Shown piece after piece: positions 45,296-57,929 of a DNA stretch of 64,000 bases; positions within the stretch are counted from its first letter, which is position 1, and each line of letters begins with the position of its first letter. A model generated the notes under the pieces. That model was not told the DNA's origin. It did no database searches and saw nothing but the letters and a program-made list of their open reading frames with translations. Source of the stretch: Paramacrobiotus metropolitanus (lineage: Eukaryota > Tardigrada > Eutardigrada > Parachela > Macrobiotidae); NCBI RefSeq assembly GCF_019649055.1, contig NW_026570335.1:540002-604001 (forward strand). Reading direction: 5' to 3'. A program made the position numbers and the translations under genes.

Positions 45296-48200
45296 GTAAG
45301 AAACGGGAATTGTATCTGCTGCACTAAGTGTAATTGCGTTTTGTTCGACTCTGAACAAACTTACCATTACCCGATCCTAAGGACTAATTTCAAACGATCC
45401 CTAAAGGATCGTCAGGTACTGAACTTTAGAACCGCAGTCGAGCCAAAGAGGAGCGACTGTATATTGAAAAATTTCTGGATGGAGAGTGGAGCTCTATGAT
45501 TGGGCGATCGTGTTACGAGCACAAAGGGATACAGATTTCGAGCACCTAGCGACTCGTTCTACGGTTTACCGATACTGGTCAGTCGAGTCAAAAGAGAGTC
45601 TTTTTCGATGAAAGAAGTATGCTATGGGAATCAGCCGCAGCTCATTTGGGGAGCAAGTCACACTCGTAAATGGATCGGAAGTAGCGGATTCACTTTTATC
45701 AGTTATGCACCCAGCTTGAAATATTAAATTTTATTAATTTCGCCTAAAATGTTAATTATTAGGTGACAGCGGAAGCAACTGATACGAAGTCGTAACAAGT
45801 GCAAAATTACTAAAAAACCAAGAATCAATTACTAACTTCACCAGTCAGTTAAAGACAACCGCGTCATATACAAGTAATATAACTATAGAACTTATAAAAA
45901 TGAATCCAAATACAACTAAACAACATGCAGTAATAAAAAAGGCATTTTTATCAACAAAACTACCGGTATCTTTCCTGCTTTTATTTTGGCGGTCGTTTCC
46001 GGTAGTCGGCTGTGTTCGGCAGCGCGCGATTTCGCGGTTCTTCCACTAGCTCAAGGCTCTGGTGGTTGTACCTCAGTGTCCTATCGTCGCGAAGTCAGCA
46101 GTGCGGACACAAGCTAAAAATATAAAATTTAAACCGAATCGATCAGAGCCTCAGTTGACAGATTTTATTTACGGGATGGAATCAGAGTAAAGCTGGATAC
46201 CTTTAATTTCATAGCGCCAACAAAGACTTTGCCAAACATGCGCAGCAATTTCGCATCCGTTGCTTTTGATCAGAAAATTTCCGTTTAATTGACTTTCAAA
46301 TTTTTCTGCGAACTCGCATCTGCAAAAACAAATGTTTCATATAATTAATATGTTTGCGCGCTTTGAAATCTCACATTTTGTTTTAAAGACTTGCATGAAT
46401 TTCGACAAAATTAAGATGATAACTAATATTAACTATAAATATGTATTGCAGCATAAAATTCAATAAACCTCATCTAATTTTTAATAATTCGATTATAATT
46501 TTATAATACAAAATACCAGACTAATTTACTTTGAACTTACAATAAAAAGTTATTGGTATACATTTTAGTTATTTGGTCGTAAATTTAGGCTGTAAAATCA
46601 ATAGACTTAGTGGTCCAACATACCTTCATTTGTTCTGGTTTCACTGTTCCTTAATGCAACTGCCCCTGCAGTTGCACAGTAGCGAAATCGCCTAGTCGGG
46701 ATGGAGGGGTAGAAGTAGAAGTCCAGCGACGAATGTTAAGAGTAGCACGTCTGAGGTTAAGCAGGGCAGTCACACTGTCACAGGCTGGACGTTTTCAGGA
46801 CACGCTTTCCTTCTTTAAAAGTAAGCTTATCTTCTACAGTAACTTATCCCGAAATAATTTTCGAAATGCGAACTCGCACGCAACTGATGGGCAAAATATA
46901 GCTGGGTTGGAAGGAAAAGGAAAAGGGGATAAAGTTCTTTGAGTTTTTTGAACCAACAAACTCAAGTGAACGTTGGCTTGAAAAAAGTTTTTTTCAAAAA
47001 ACTGAAAGCATGAATCTGCAGGCTGTTCAGTCAGACTGCAGATTCAGCCAACACGCTGCATCACAGCAAGCTCCATGCCGCCATCTTGTGTACGCATTTG
47101 ACGATGGCCATTGGACACACAGCGAAGAACACGCCTTCTCTTTATTAACATACGGTAAATGTACGTACGCTGTTAATGGGCAGTGGGCACTTTAGCCCCA
47201 GCTGCGGTATGCCGAGCACAAGTCGCTCGACTCGCCAGCTCTCAAGGCAACCGCAACTAACTGCCTTTAGACCGGGTTAGGCAACGTACAATTTCCAGTT
47301 GATTCTGTACTCTGTAGCTTGTAATGCCAAAGAAGTTTCTCTTTTATTACAGTAATTTATTTTTGACTCTGATAATGTCATAGGTATGCCGCGTACTTTC
47401 TCAACCTTAAAAGTCTGCTCCTATGTTGCCATTGCACTAGATCAACCAACAGAACTTCTCCGCTTGAGCGGTGCAGTAAATAGGCCAACTGGCTAAAACA
47501 CTTAGTTCTTGGTCTGCCATTGCCAATAATTATTATGAGCGATTTCATCAGATTGTAAATATGCAGTCGCCATTCAGGGAAGCGCAGTATTATTTGTCAC
47601 TATCTGTTGTTTATTTGTTCATGTTCTTTGTGTTGAACATCAACAGCCATCTGCAGTATGCCGGCGGATGCGGGAGCGTGCGACGAGCGACAGGCGCGTT
47701 ATTACTACGACATTTCCCAAGGCAAATGCCTGTCCTTCACATACACGGGATGCGGCGGTAACCAGAATCATTTCCACACACTGGAACAGTGCGAAGGCTT
47801 CTGCGCACAATGTAAGTGTCAACCTTATCAAATAAATTTGCCGTGTTCGGGAAAACAAATATTGAAGAGCTTCCTTTCGCTCCGAAGCAGAATCAGAAGA
47901 GGCTGAAATAGCAGTGAGTGGTTAGGATGTGAAAATATATATGTGATATGACCGCAGACAGCTTCTTCCGAACGAAAAGAATGCTGTTGTAAATTAAGCA
48001 TAGGAAGAGTATAATTAAATGCCATATTTGTGTAATTCAACCATTGCTGTCTCTGTTGGACCATCACAAGAACTATGAAAAAATTTGTCCTACTTGCATG
48101 CTATCTGACTGATAGCGATAGTGTACAAAGTTGCTGAAAGCATCCATATGGTCATGACGTTGCCGTTGTACTACGATGCACCTCATCGAATGTTGGGTTT

Positions 48201-51133
48201 AACTGACTTCAGCCTGTACCGTAACTGGAAAAAAAGAGGGATAATAGTATTATTCCGGGTTTGTCGGGTGATAATTCAAAAGCGTTTCGCTAGAAGTTGT
48301 AGCAAAATCTGTACCGTACGTTGCAGTCGGCGTGGGATGTCCGGCGCGTACCTGCGACATCCAGTGCCCGTACGGCTACGAGAACGACCCCAGCTCCTGC
48401 CCCACCTGTCGCTGCGTGGAGCCCTGCCGCGACATGCAGTGCCCGGCGTATGCCGCCTGCACTGTCCAGACCCTGCCTAATGGGGAATTCGTCGGCACCT
48501 GCACATCACGATGTACGCCGTAAAATTCATCTGCGAAGGTTTTCGCACGAGTACGGTAGATTTATTCTTAAGTATATGCTTAATGTATTTGCACATTCAT
48601 TTATATATTTGCATAATATCTGAGTAAAATTTTTATTTGTCTAATATTTAAGTAAAATTTATTCGCCAAATATTTGTGTAGTATTTGAGAAAAAAAATTT
48701 ACAATGCGAAATACTTGTGATGTATTTGAGTAAAATTGATATGGTAAAACTATTTCAGTAATATCTGCGTGACGTACATTTGTGAACAGGATTATTTCCA
48801 GATTATAGAATTATTTGATGGGTATTTAATAAGTGGTTGGTTGTCTTGTTTGCAGTGGAGAAAGCCGGCACCTGTCCGTCCCTGGAGGATATCCCGCCGG
48901 GCTCGTGCGATCGAGCATGCGGTACGGATAACGAGTGTCATGGCCAGCAGAAGTGCTGTAATAATGGCTGCGGTACGACTTGCATGACGCCCGTTGAACG
49001 CGGTACGGCATTTTTGGGAAAAAAGTTTTGAATTTATACAAAAACAAGATCAATTAATTACATTAGAACTAATTTGTTTCTAAGCAGTTTGCCTAGTGAA
49101 TATTGCACAGAGCCGGAATAAACAATAATACACGCAAATAAAAAAAAAATAACTAAGGGAGCCCAGCAAAACACACCAAGCCATAAAAAGTATTTAAATT
49201 AATGACCTTTTGCAAATTAGTACTTCATTTGCCACAATTATAAATGTCGAATACTTTCAAAAAATATATACCATGTATTAGAAGAACAACCACCCATCGG
49301 TCATTATCCCGAACCCACCCCGCCACCCTACGAGCCGGAATCCCCCGTGGAGGGTGGACGTGAGTCACCCTTCTATAGATCTTTTTATTTTTCGGAAAAC
49401 GTTATTAATTTAAGTTAATTTCAATCATAATTCCGGTATGAGTTAATTATTTGCGATTTGGTTACCCGGAAATGCTTGATTGTGAATGGTTGTGCTGCAG
49501 CTGTACTGACGATTGACGGGTCGGGCACGATGGTCAGCACCCGTGTCGGTGATCGGGCCATCCTGAAATGGTTCATTACGCCGATCAGAGCGTGTACGTC
49601 TGCACCGCCGACAACGGGGTGCACGCACCGGCCATCAAAAACGTCGTCCTCAGGGTGCACGGTAGAGATTCGGAATTCCATTTGTCTCGTTGATTGATGA
49701 ACGACCGATACACTTCACAGCAGTAGAATTGATAATTGCTATTCCATTTTATTCATCATCATTGTTATGAATTTTAAGTCCTTTTTCTACAGATATGGGG
49801 TGTACCACTGTGTACGCAATAACCAGCAAACTCTTTATACTGTAAATAGAATGTTACAGTACCAGAAGTACTTAATCAAAATAATACACTGTTTACTGGT
49901 TATGATGGTTTATTCTGATGCTGTTATTAGTATTAACTAATGAATATTGTTCCAGTTCATAGTTTTTGAATGGACGTTATAATGTACTATTATTCCTACG
50001 TTTACAAGAATAAAAATAAAATTAACAGAACTGTAATTGTGATAATATTATTGTTGATCGTCATTTTAGAGGAGATCAAAGCGCAGATCATCGCCTCGTC
50101 GTCCAAATTCGCTTCCGGCTCGCAGCTGCGGCTAGAGTGTCGGGCCAGCGGCTATCCCCAACCTCGTGTCCGTTGGTACCTGAACGCCCACGAGATCATC
50201 TCCGACGGCGACCGTTCGCAGGTCTTCACCAACGGGACGCTCCTCATTAAACGCGCCCGTGCCTCAGACGCCGGCGTGTACCAGTGCCAGGCCAGCAACG
50301 AGCAGAGCAGCAGCTCAGATTCCCTCCGCGTCTTCATAACAGGTACACCGGCGAAATCCCTCGCTCCTGACAATTTTCCAATTAATCATGTTTTCTGTTT
50401 ACTGGGTGTTAACAGTATTTTTATTCAGTTGCTTTCCCTCAAGTAATTTTCCTTTTTTTATTGTTTCTTTTTTTGTGTTGTTTGTTTCACCTTTAATTTT
50501 ATTATTACTTATTACTGAATATTATTATCAGATTTTATTACCACCCGCCATTTTATTGAAGGTTAGCACATGCTGTTTGGATGAGTTTGTTTTTGATATT
50601 TTTATGGGCGTTTTCAATCATTTTTCTGGTACAATTCGGTTATCGCAGCTTAATAATTTCACTGGGTTTCCGCCGCGCGCGTCATGCAGAAGTTGACCGT
50701 ATCAGTATATCGTTATGTTCGCGTATAAACGTAGTACAGATCGAACGGCGTGTAAGATTCTGACCAAAAATTATAATAAAAAAAGTAAACTTATATGTTT
50801 TATTAATGCTGCTGTTGACAAAAAATACCGATAAACTATCAGAGAAAAATATACGCCAGGTATGCCAAAAATTAAATTCTATTTTTCACGAAGTTTTGCA
50901 ACAATAAACTGCTTTAAACTCGCGCAGGCGCTTCAATGACGCAGGAATGCACGGACAACGAGTACTACGCCAACTGCAGATTGATCGTCGTTGCGAAGCT
51001 GTGCACTACTAGTGAATATTACGCCAAATTCTGCTGCAAATCCTGCACGGAAGCCGGCCAAATGCTGCCCAACGACTACCGGCGCAGACGGAAGCGCTCC
51101 CTGCGGCCGACGAAAAACATCTCCATAATTTAA
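44716..51133 (+). CDS. second papilin 3' half (Kunitz-5 to PLAC), probably fused to the astacin gene
   Basis: Forward exons 44716-44944, 45017-45295, 47647-47811, 48327-48512, 48856-49002, 49282-49359, 49501-49661, 50070-50342 and 50928-51133 match the main gene from mid-exon Kunitz-5 to the stop. The Ig1 exon is absent and the Ig2 exon is damaged. There is no signal peptide or N-terminal half of its own. The first exon starts at a new acceptor (ACACAG) in phase 0, exactly matching the astacin donor at 44380. Leaving out the damaged Ig2 exon keeps all phases consistent and gives 520 residues to TAA at 51131, or about 907 with the astacin part. The alternative is an untranscribed partial duplicate. 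Preservation of splice sites and frame in eight of nine exons favours function. Confidence 0.75.
45296..47646. other. enlarged intron of the half-copy, no gene seen
   Basis: The matching intron of the main gene is 372 bp, whereas this one is 2351 bp. The two edges resemble the main intron and the middle (about 45400-47400) does not, which indicates an insertion or rearrangement. I saw no clear terminal repeats or transposase in it. Confidence 0.5.
47647..49359 (+). CDS. half-copy exons: Kunitz-7, antistasin-like, WAP, linker
   Basis: Exons 47647-47811, 48327-48512, 48856-49002 and 49282-49359 have exactly the main-copy lengths (165, 186, 147 and 78 bp), with splice sites and frames intact and few amino-acid changes (MPADAGACDERQARYYYD; CPARTCDIQCPYG; CPSLEDIPPGSCDRACG). 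The strong conservation shows that this duplication is younger than the inverted one. Confidence 0.88.
49501..49661 (+). pseudogene. half-copy Ig2 exon: two exons fused by deletion, frame lost
   Basis: The exon begins as Ig2 part one (LTIDGSGTMVSTRVGDRAIL) and passes directly into Ig2 part two around ADQSVY. It has lost the end of the first exon, the intron and the start of the second, 115 exon bases in all. The join is out of frame and the exon no longer has phase 1-1 length. Skipping it would keep the transcript in frame. Confidence 0.8.
50070..51133 (+). CDS. half-copy exons: Ig3 and PLAC with stop
   Basis: Exon 50070-50342 is almost identical to the main Ig3 at protein level (LECRASGYPQPRVRWYLN). 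Exon 50928-51133 is the PLAC domain (QECTDNEYYANC, FCCKSCTEAGQ) with the basic RRRRKRS motif and a different C-terminus (TKNISII). Both frames are intact. Homology with the main locus continues into the 3' UTR to about 51320. Confidence 0.88.
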
Positions 51134-52139
51134 TTTCCTAGATTGGCTACCCTCTGACGGTGTCTGATTTGATCTGTGCATTGACTGACCAACCCTCTCA
51201 TGACGTTTACGTGGACGGTCCCCGTATGATTTCTTTCACCACGAATAATTTTGCGCATCTCCTTCCTAGTTACAGTGCTTCGTCGTTTGGTGCGTGCTGA
51301 GTTTGCAATCTTGTTTTACTTGAGTATCGGTAAATACGTGCGAGGCTGCGGCGCAACTTCCTAAACGTTCATGGATAAGAAAAAATGTAATGATGGTTGT
51401 AATATTAACAAGTTATTAAAAAATAGCAAAGATATTTTGTGATACATTCAATATTCGGTTTAATTTTCTCTAACTGCTAAGTCCATAATACGAGTAACAG
51501 GCCTTAAACACAGCGATGACAGCGTTAATCTTACAATAAAATACTTAAACCAAGACGTAGTTTTGAACATCAGATATTACTTAGACAAAGAAATATCAAC
51601 AATTCAGGCACTCCAAACAGCGCAACAAAATTCACGCAACGGACACTTTACAAACAAGACTGTTGAGAACAATAACCTTAACCATAATAATCCAGATTAT
51701 GTATGCTTTATTAATTTTGCTTAAGTACATGCTGAGATAAGTTAATTCAAAGTCAATTTTCTTGTTCACCTCGCTGAAGTTCAAACTGCAAGTAAACGGT
51801 TAAAGAAATAATAATAAATACCAAAAATATGTGTGTGTTTTCTGCGCTAAATACATGACCTACACAGTAGAATTCATTTCATTGGATAATTACCGGCATT
51901 GGCCATCAGGGTCGCTCGGGCATCCCCACCGCCCATCTCACAATTCTGGAAATATAATTCCGGAAACTGTCCTCCAAACACATTTGTTCCGTTCGTCTCT
52001 TGGCTGCCTAAACAACACACAACCACAAACTATGTCCATAAAACAACTCGAAGAAACTATACTACCGAAAAACAAACCGTAAAATATTTATTCATAAATA
52101 ACCATAGAAATTAAATTTGTGAATCGATTGCGCACAGCA
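51134..52139. other. intergenic between two converging genes
   Basis: The first 190 bp is papilin-like 3' UTR, with a candidate AATAAA near 51535. The rest is AT-rich. TTTATT at about 52087 is a candidate polyadenylation signal for the minus-strand BTB gene. No further gene is visible. Confidence 0.5.
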
Positions 52140-55100
52140 TCAACGAAAAACATTAGCATCATGGCTTGGGCACCACCCAGTATATTGCACTGGCTTACCC
52201 TCGGGATTTTTAGCTGTCCAAAAGGTCACCGATCGCAGATTGACAGTGCCAGCGGCGTCGGCACAATGGAAGCTTTTTTCGCCAAACCAGCAATTGGTTA
52301 AACCTTGCGCCTGCTATATTACACACAGTCAAACCGGTTTTTCCTTACATCATTTCAGAAACGGTCCGGGAGAAAAGCACAAAACACGGCATATGCAGAT
52401 ACGGTTTACTCAATCGCGTGATACGAGCAGATGAACCAAAAATTCTAAGATGACATTTTGGTATATAAGTTTTCCATATGCCGCACTTTGTTCATAATAA
52501 AAGGTCACCGATAAATTTCAAAATTTCGAACATCGGTGTTTATAAATACATATTGCTTTATAAATAAAAATATAAATACAGGGAAAAATATCGGAACAAA
52601 ATTATTGCTATATAAATAAACGCTTTTGTACAACAGATTACCGATAATTTCGCGAATAGGACGTAATTGGCATCCGGCTCGATGTACACCGGTTCGGCTA
52701 ACTGCAGCCGGATGATCACCGGTTCCGTCCGACTGCCCATTCCCTCCAGCCGAAATGTTTGTTCATACACCGTCTTCACGATGATTTTTGGTGATTCATT
52801 CCGCGTCGGCGGTGACGGTGGCTGCTGGTCTAACCGAGCACCGCCTCGTTCCCAATGGTCGCCGCGACCATCCCCATCTCGTCCGCCACGTTCTTCATCA
52901 TCCCGACCACGATCCCGATGACGTCTGCTGCGCCCGGGGCCCCAAAAGCGACCCGGTGGAATGGGCTGCGATACATTGGTGGGCGGTGGGGGAGCAATTT
53001 GCTCCGTTTGTTTGAAGAGCTTAAAGGTCAGCGCCCCGTGGTAAGGTGTATCCATTCCTGAACCGTAGTAACCGACCGCCACGAGTTGTACACGGGCGTC
53101 GCGTGGAACACTGAATCTGTAGAATTTATTCAGAATCCATCAAAGCACTTTACTAAAAACTCAGCTAATATTAAAATCAGAAACTATAATATAATAAACA
53201 AATATAATAAATACTAAAATATATTAAATAATACCTACATTATCGACCGAAGCGAAGCGTAGTTCCTCTATGTTCAAAAAAACAGGAATTTTGTCGGTCA
53301 CGTCAGTCATGTCGGTCACGCATTAACAAATTTAAATAAAAAATGGAAGAACACAACAAAAAATAATAAACAAAAAAGATAAAATATTTTTTAAGTATAC
53401 AACAAATGTATTTTTAAAACAGTTTGTTAAACTTGGTTTCCCGCTTCGCTTCGGTCTTTTAGCGCAAGCAAACAGCGGTGCGCTTTCCTAGTATAAAAAA
53501 TATTGAGTCATTCTAACAGAAATCTGTTTTCGAGCTTCTACCGTATATTTTGACGTCGCGTAAAATACTGAATGTGCGACCATCTATTGCTGTAATATTA
53601 AGTGATATAAAAATAATGGAATGGCCACATAATAAACAGAATTATGCTTGGAAAATTTAATAAAGGATTACAGTACTTATTAACGGAAAATTAGCTAGTT
53701 GGATGGCACACGATTGTGGATAAATACGTATGTTGTCGTGCTCTTACCCGACAAAATCCGGTTTGGTTGGAAAAGTACAACGAGACACCTTTTCACCACC
53801 GAACCGTCGCACCCGTCCCGCGATACTGATGCCAACACGAGGCGTGGTGATAAAGCGTTCCGGCAGACTGGAATGGCCGAAATGATGCTGCACGAGCTGG
53901 TTGATCTCGTCGCTGGATAGCCAACCGGCCTAATAATCAATCAAAACCAAATGTCAGTTATCATAGCACAGGATTTGCACTGATAAAAATTTAATAACGT
54001 TGACCTTTATCGTATACACATTTTCTTAAGCTTTACATAAATATATAGATGACAGCACTTTGATTTTAAATAATAAAAGAGAAAATTATTATTCTCAGAA
54101 TAATAATTTATGTCTAATAAATAAAGCTGACCTTTATAAAATATTATAAACCGAATCACAAATATTATAAACCGAATCTTTTATACGTATTTCAATGACA
54201 ATAACAAATTTTTAATTACGCAACACATTTGGAATTTTTATAGTACTAATTTTTGCATAATAATTGACGGTGACCTTTTCCTGCAGACTGCGCATACCTT
54301 TGCCGGGCCCAACGCCAGATCCTGCAACGAGAGCAGCGGATAGCGCACCAGGTAAACTGCCTCTTGCAGTACTGCCCGCATATTCTCGCCCGTGAGCTCC
54401 AGATTCTGGCGCATACACTGCTCTTGTCCCCAGCTGCAGAGAAAATCATATTTACTGCAGATTACAGATCTTTCGCGTGCCCAGTCGGCGTTCGAGTATT
54501 TACCGTTCCACCGCAGCGAAGATATCTTTTCCGGCGCCGCAAGGGTGTCACGCGCCAACAACATGCACAACAGATCGTGCTCCAGATCCAGAAACAGCGG
54601 CGAGCGCAGAACGGCGGCGGCATAACGGTCAATGTCTTTGGCATAGGTCATGGCCAAATCGACATCACCGTAAGACTGAAACTATAACATCAATCTCTTT
54701 ATTAATAAATCTTGTTGTACTATAAAAAATTCTGATCGTCTCTCTACATTTAACTGGTAACCTTTTAATACGAGTAATTGTAAAAAGTATTGTGATGACC
54801 ACAGTTGTTCTCACCTGCGTGAGCCAGCGGAGACAGTTTTCTGCGGTAACGTTGTTCTTCAGGTAGGCGTCGCATTCGGCTTGCAGCAGCGGCAGATCGT
54901 ACTTTTTTGCGGCATACATCGTCCCGATCACTGTCTCCCCGTTCACGCTCACTTTGTCCGTGTACAGATATCTACAGAATAATTATAACAAAATAATTAC
55001 TTTTTGCACAAATCCTTCTAAAATAATTGCTGGTAATCGCTTAAACAGATTGTTGTTTGCAGTTAAGCTTGTATTTTATCCAGCAGTACAATAAGCGGAG

Positions 55101-57929
55101 ATCGCGGCACAACCCTTGGGTGTTCACAAAAATACGGAAATAATCGGACAGTCTGTCACACTCTATCCAGTAACCCTACACGATTTCCAATAAAAATGAT
55201 TATCGATATTCTCAATAAAGCTTTCAATCGGAGAATAGTTTGCTGACTACTGCTTGTTTGCCGGATGTGGAGAAAATTAACGGCAGTACGGAAGTCCTAT
55301 TGTGGTTGAATAAAACCTGGGAAACTATAAATGTTACGATCAAAATGCGAAAATCATAAAAAATTTTTAAAAAAGCCGCACACACAGTCAACACCCGCGT
55401 CCGAACTCCGTGTACGCACCGGCCAACACTCGTGTTTTCCCGTGCACACAGCATCGGCCTTAATAATATGGCAACCAGTCATCGTGCTTCAACCTTCATA
55501 TGGAAAGCAATGACTGGTTGAGTACTGTAGTTGGACGCCAGCGATAACCTCGATACACAGTCAATAAAATGCACTTATAACATAAGTGAAGCTGACGATT
55601 TACGACGCTTTGACCTTTGTTGCAACAGCGGACAACCAAACAAGAAAAACAGCAGGACGCCTGTTCGTAAGAGTCTTACGGTAAGACTCCGTTACGTTTT
55701 ATGATTCAGCTCTCCAGTTGTTTCAGGCTGGGTTTTTTATCGTTTCGTGCGATGCAGCTTTAACGGCGCTAAAACTAAGAGCCAGTTGGCAGTGCGCCCG
55801 ACCGAAAGAATTCTTAATTTCTTCTCTTTTGCCAAATGAACCGTTTTGTCTATCGTGCGCCTCTACTAACGGCCAGTTTTAAGCTGATCCTGTTTAGGTA
55901 AGTTTAGGCCGCAATTACCGAGCGTCGCGGTTATCGCCGGTTTTATTGCTAAGGAACCGAGCAGTGGGTCGACAAACGATTCGATCGCATCGCACGGGCT
56001 CATTTGATTTTTGTTGCGATAGCTACGCAGCCTACGCAGCGAAACCTGAAACCTCGACAGCAATGTTATAACACGAGCGTGTCCAAGAACTGAGCTTTCA
56101 TCATCTATGGTTAGTTGGTTACTGTTCATTGTTATTATTAATTTTGACCTTTCTACATAACAATTTGCTTGAAAAATGCTCGAATAAAGTGCAATGCTCA
56201 CTGCTGCCGCAGTTTTTCAAATATACAGAAAGTTAATAATTATTAATAAATAAACTGTTAACGAAATAAACTCTCCAGTAGCCAGAAAATGCACTTTACA
56301 GATATACTGTACAACGTTGAAAGCTTTACGGGAAAATTTCGCCGACGCAAGGAAAATCCGAATGCATTAGCAATTGGATATCAATCTGTCTCTTCACAGA
56401 CGTACAGTAGGCACCGTGATGGTACAATTTAAAACGACAACCTTCCTAGCTAGAAAAAAAAACAGGAAAAACTTTCACCCCAACAAAACGCAGAGGTTTC
56501 AAAAGTGCGTAATGAAACCTGTAATTACGTAAAGTATGGAATACGGTACTGAACTGATATGCCTCTATTGTATAATATGTCAAAAATTACTGAACATACC
56601 GCAGTACGTTTCGGAAGGCCTGCGGATCGAGATCGTCTACCCGCAATGGAATATCCTGCTGGTTGTTAGACTGGGTCAGAAGATCCTTGAAGACGTTGCT
56701 CCCGAATGACAGGATGCATCTGGACAACGCCATTTTATCAATAAATATGCGGTTAGAAGCCCAAAAGTAAACAATATTGAACTACGCACAAGTAAAATAA
56801 CATCAGCAAAATTAAGAAAAATTATTGGGCAGTAAATTTGTAGGTACGAGGCAAGTAAATGAAAATGAAACGAGGTACAGTCGTAGTTTTAATTATAAGC
56901 GTTTACGGTATTTTTAATGTAAATACTCATTGCCATTTATTCTGCACAGTGAAAAATTACTTCAATTTTTTTACTCTGAAACTGATTTCTTTATTAATAT
57001 AGGAACTTGCCTGTGGGCAGGAATTTTTTCGGCACTCTCCTCGGTGAGCCCGACAAGGAACACGACATCCGCCAGTACACCGGTCTCTACGGCGTACGCC
57101 AATCGGTCCGCCACACATGTTGCCTTCTTTATCCAGTTATCTTCCACTGGTTCGTCGTGGTGCTCTTCACTGCATGACGGCTGGCTTTTAGGGGATGGGA
57201 CCTCGTTCTCGGGGGTTGTCTGGACAAAATCAGCATTCGAAGGATTTAATAACGGAATAAAACTGTATAAGTACTGCAAAAGGTCACTCCCGATTCAAAA
57301 ATCAGCGCGCAGTGTAAAATCCCGACGACGACTTAATTTCACTTCACGCGTAAGGAGAAAACGGTTTTCCCACGCTTTTTCGTGTGAGAACTATTCAACA
57401 AAAATAATAAAAAGCCCAGATTTGTCCTGTTATCAAGAACTACAAGTGTATTACAAAATGCAAGCTGCGCAGTGCGCACACCTAGCTTCAACATCGAGAA
57501 AAAATTTGACCGAGTTTAAAGTTTCAAAAGCACGCGTATATCTGCTCCGTGACCACTCAACAGACACAATCGTCATTAATGATTAATAATTAATATGATA
57601 AATTCCTTGAAAACTGGTAGATACTAAGTCTTCTTTATGGCTTCCGGCATTGGATAGCATTCCTGTACTCCATCTTACTTATAATATTATAGTCAAAACA
57701 AAATTTAAAAAACAAACAAAATTCCCGAATGCTTCGATAACTGCAAATTGCAATGATGAATTATACACTGCCTAGCAGCACGCAGGTGTGCGAGCACTTC
57801 TAGGTTCTTCCGATCTGTGCACCTTATTATCAGCACGACTAAAATTGAAATGGCCTTCGCAGATTAGCCGATTTATGATACATGTTGTCATCATACCTCA
57901 TAAGATTCGGGTGAATCAGGCCCATCCAT
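52140..57929 (-). CDS. BTB-BACK-PHR domain protein (BTBD1/2/3/6-like)
   Basis: Eight minus-strand exons join in phase to 592 codons plus stop: 57929-~57897, 57273-57011, 56719-56600, 54971-54815, 54675-54298, 53929-53748, 53116-52642 and 52310-52140. The BTB domain is at about residues 50-165 (VLADVVFLVG, PAHRCILSFGSNVFKDLL, RYLYTDKVSVNGETV). It is followed by BACK (MYAAKKYDLPLL, ENCLRWLTQ) and a C-terminal PHR domain (VQLVAVGYYGSGMDTPYHG, IRLQLAEPVYIEPDANYV). Family members serve as substrate adaptors for Cullin-3 ubiquitin ligases. The PHR domain is interrupted at about residues 417-485 by a Pro-rich, then Arg/Asp/Gly-rich insert (RSRRHRDRGRDDEERGG). The second exon ends in a GC donor (CACAG|GCAAGT), which gives the canonical AHRCIL join. 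The first exon (MDGPDSPESYE) rests on a good start context and phase; the last rests on phase and an in-frame stop. Confidence 0.88.

Noticed and set aside
56930-57586. 218-aa plus-strand ORF
   Set aside because: It is antisense to the BTB exon at 57011-57273 and has no features of its own.
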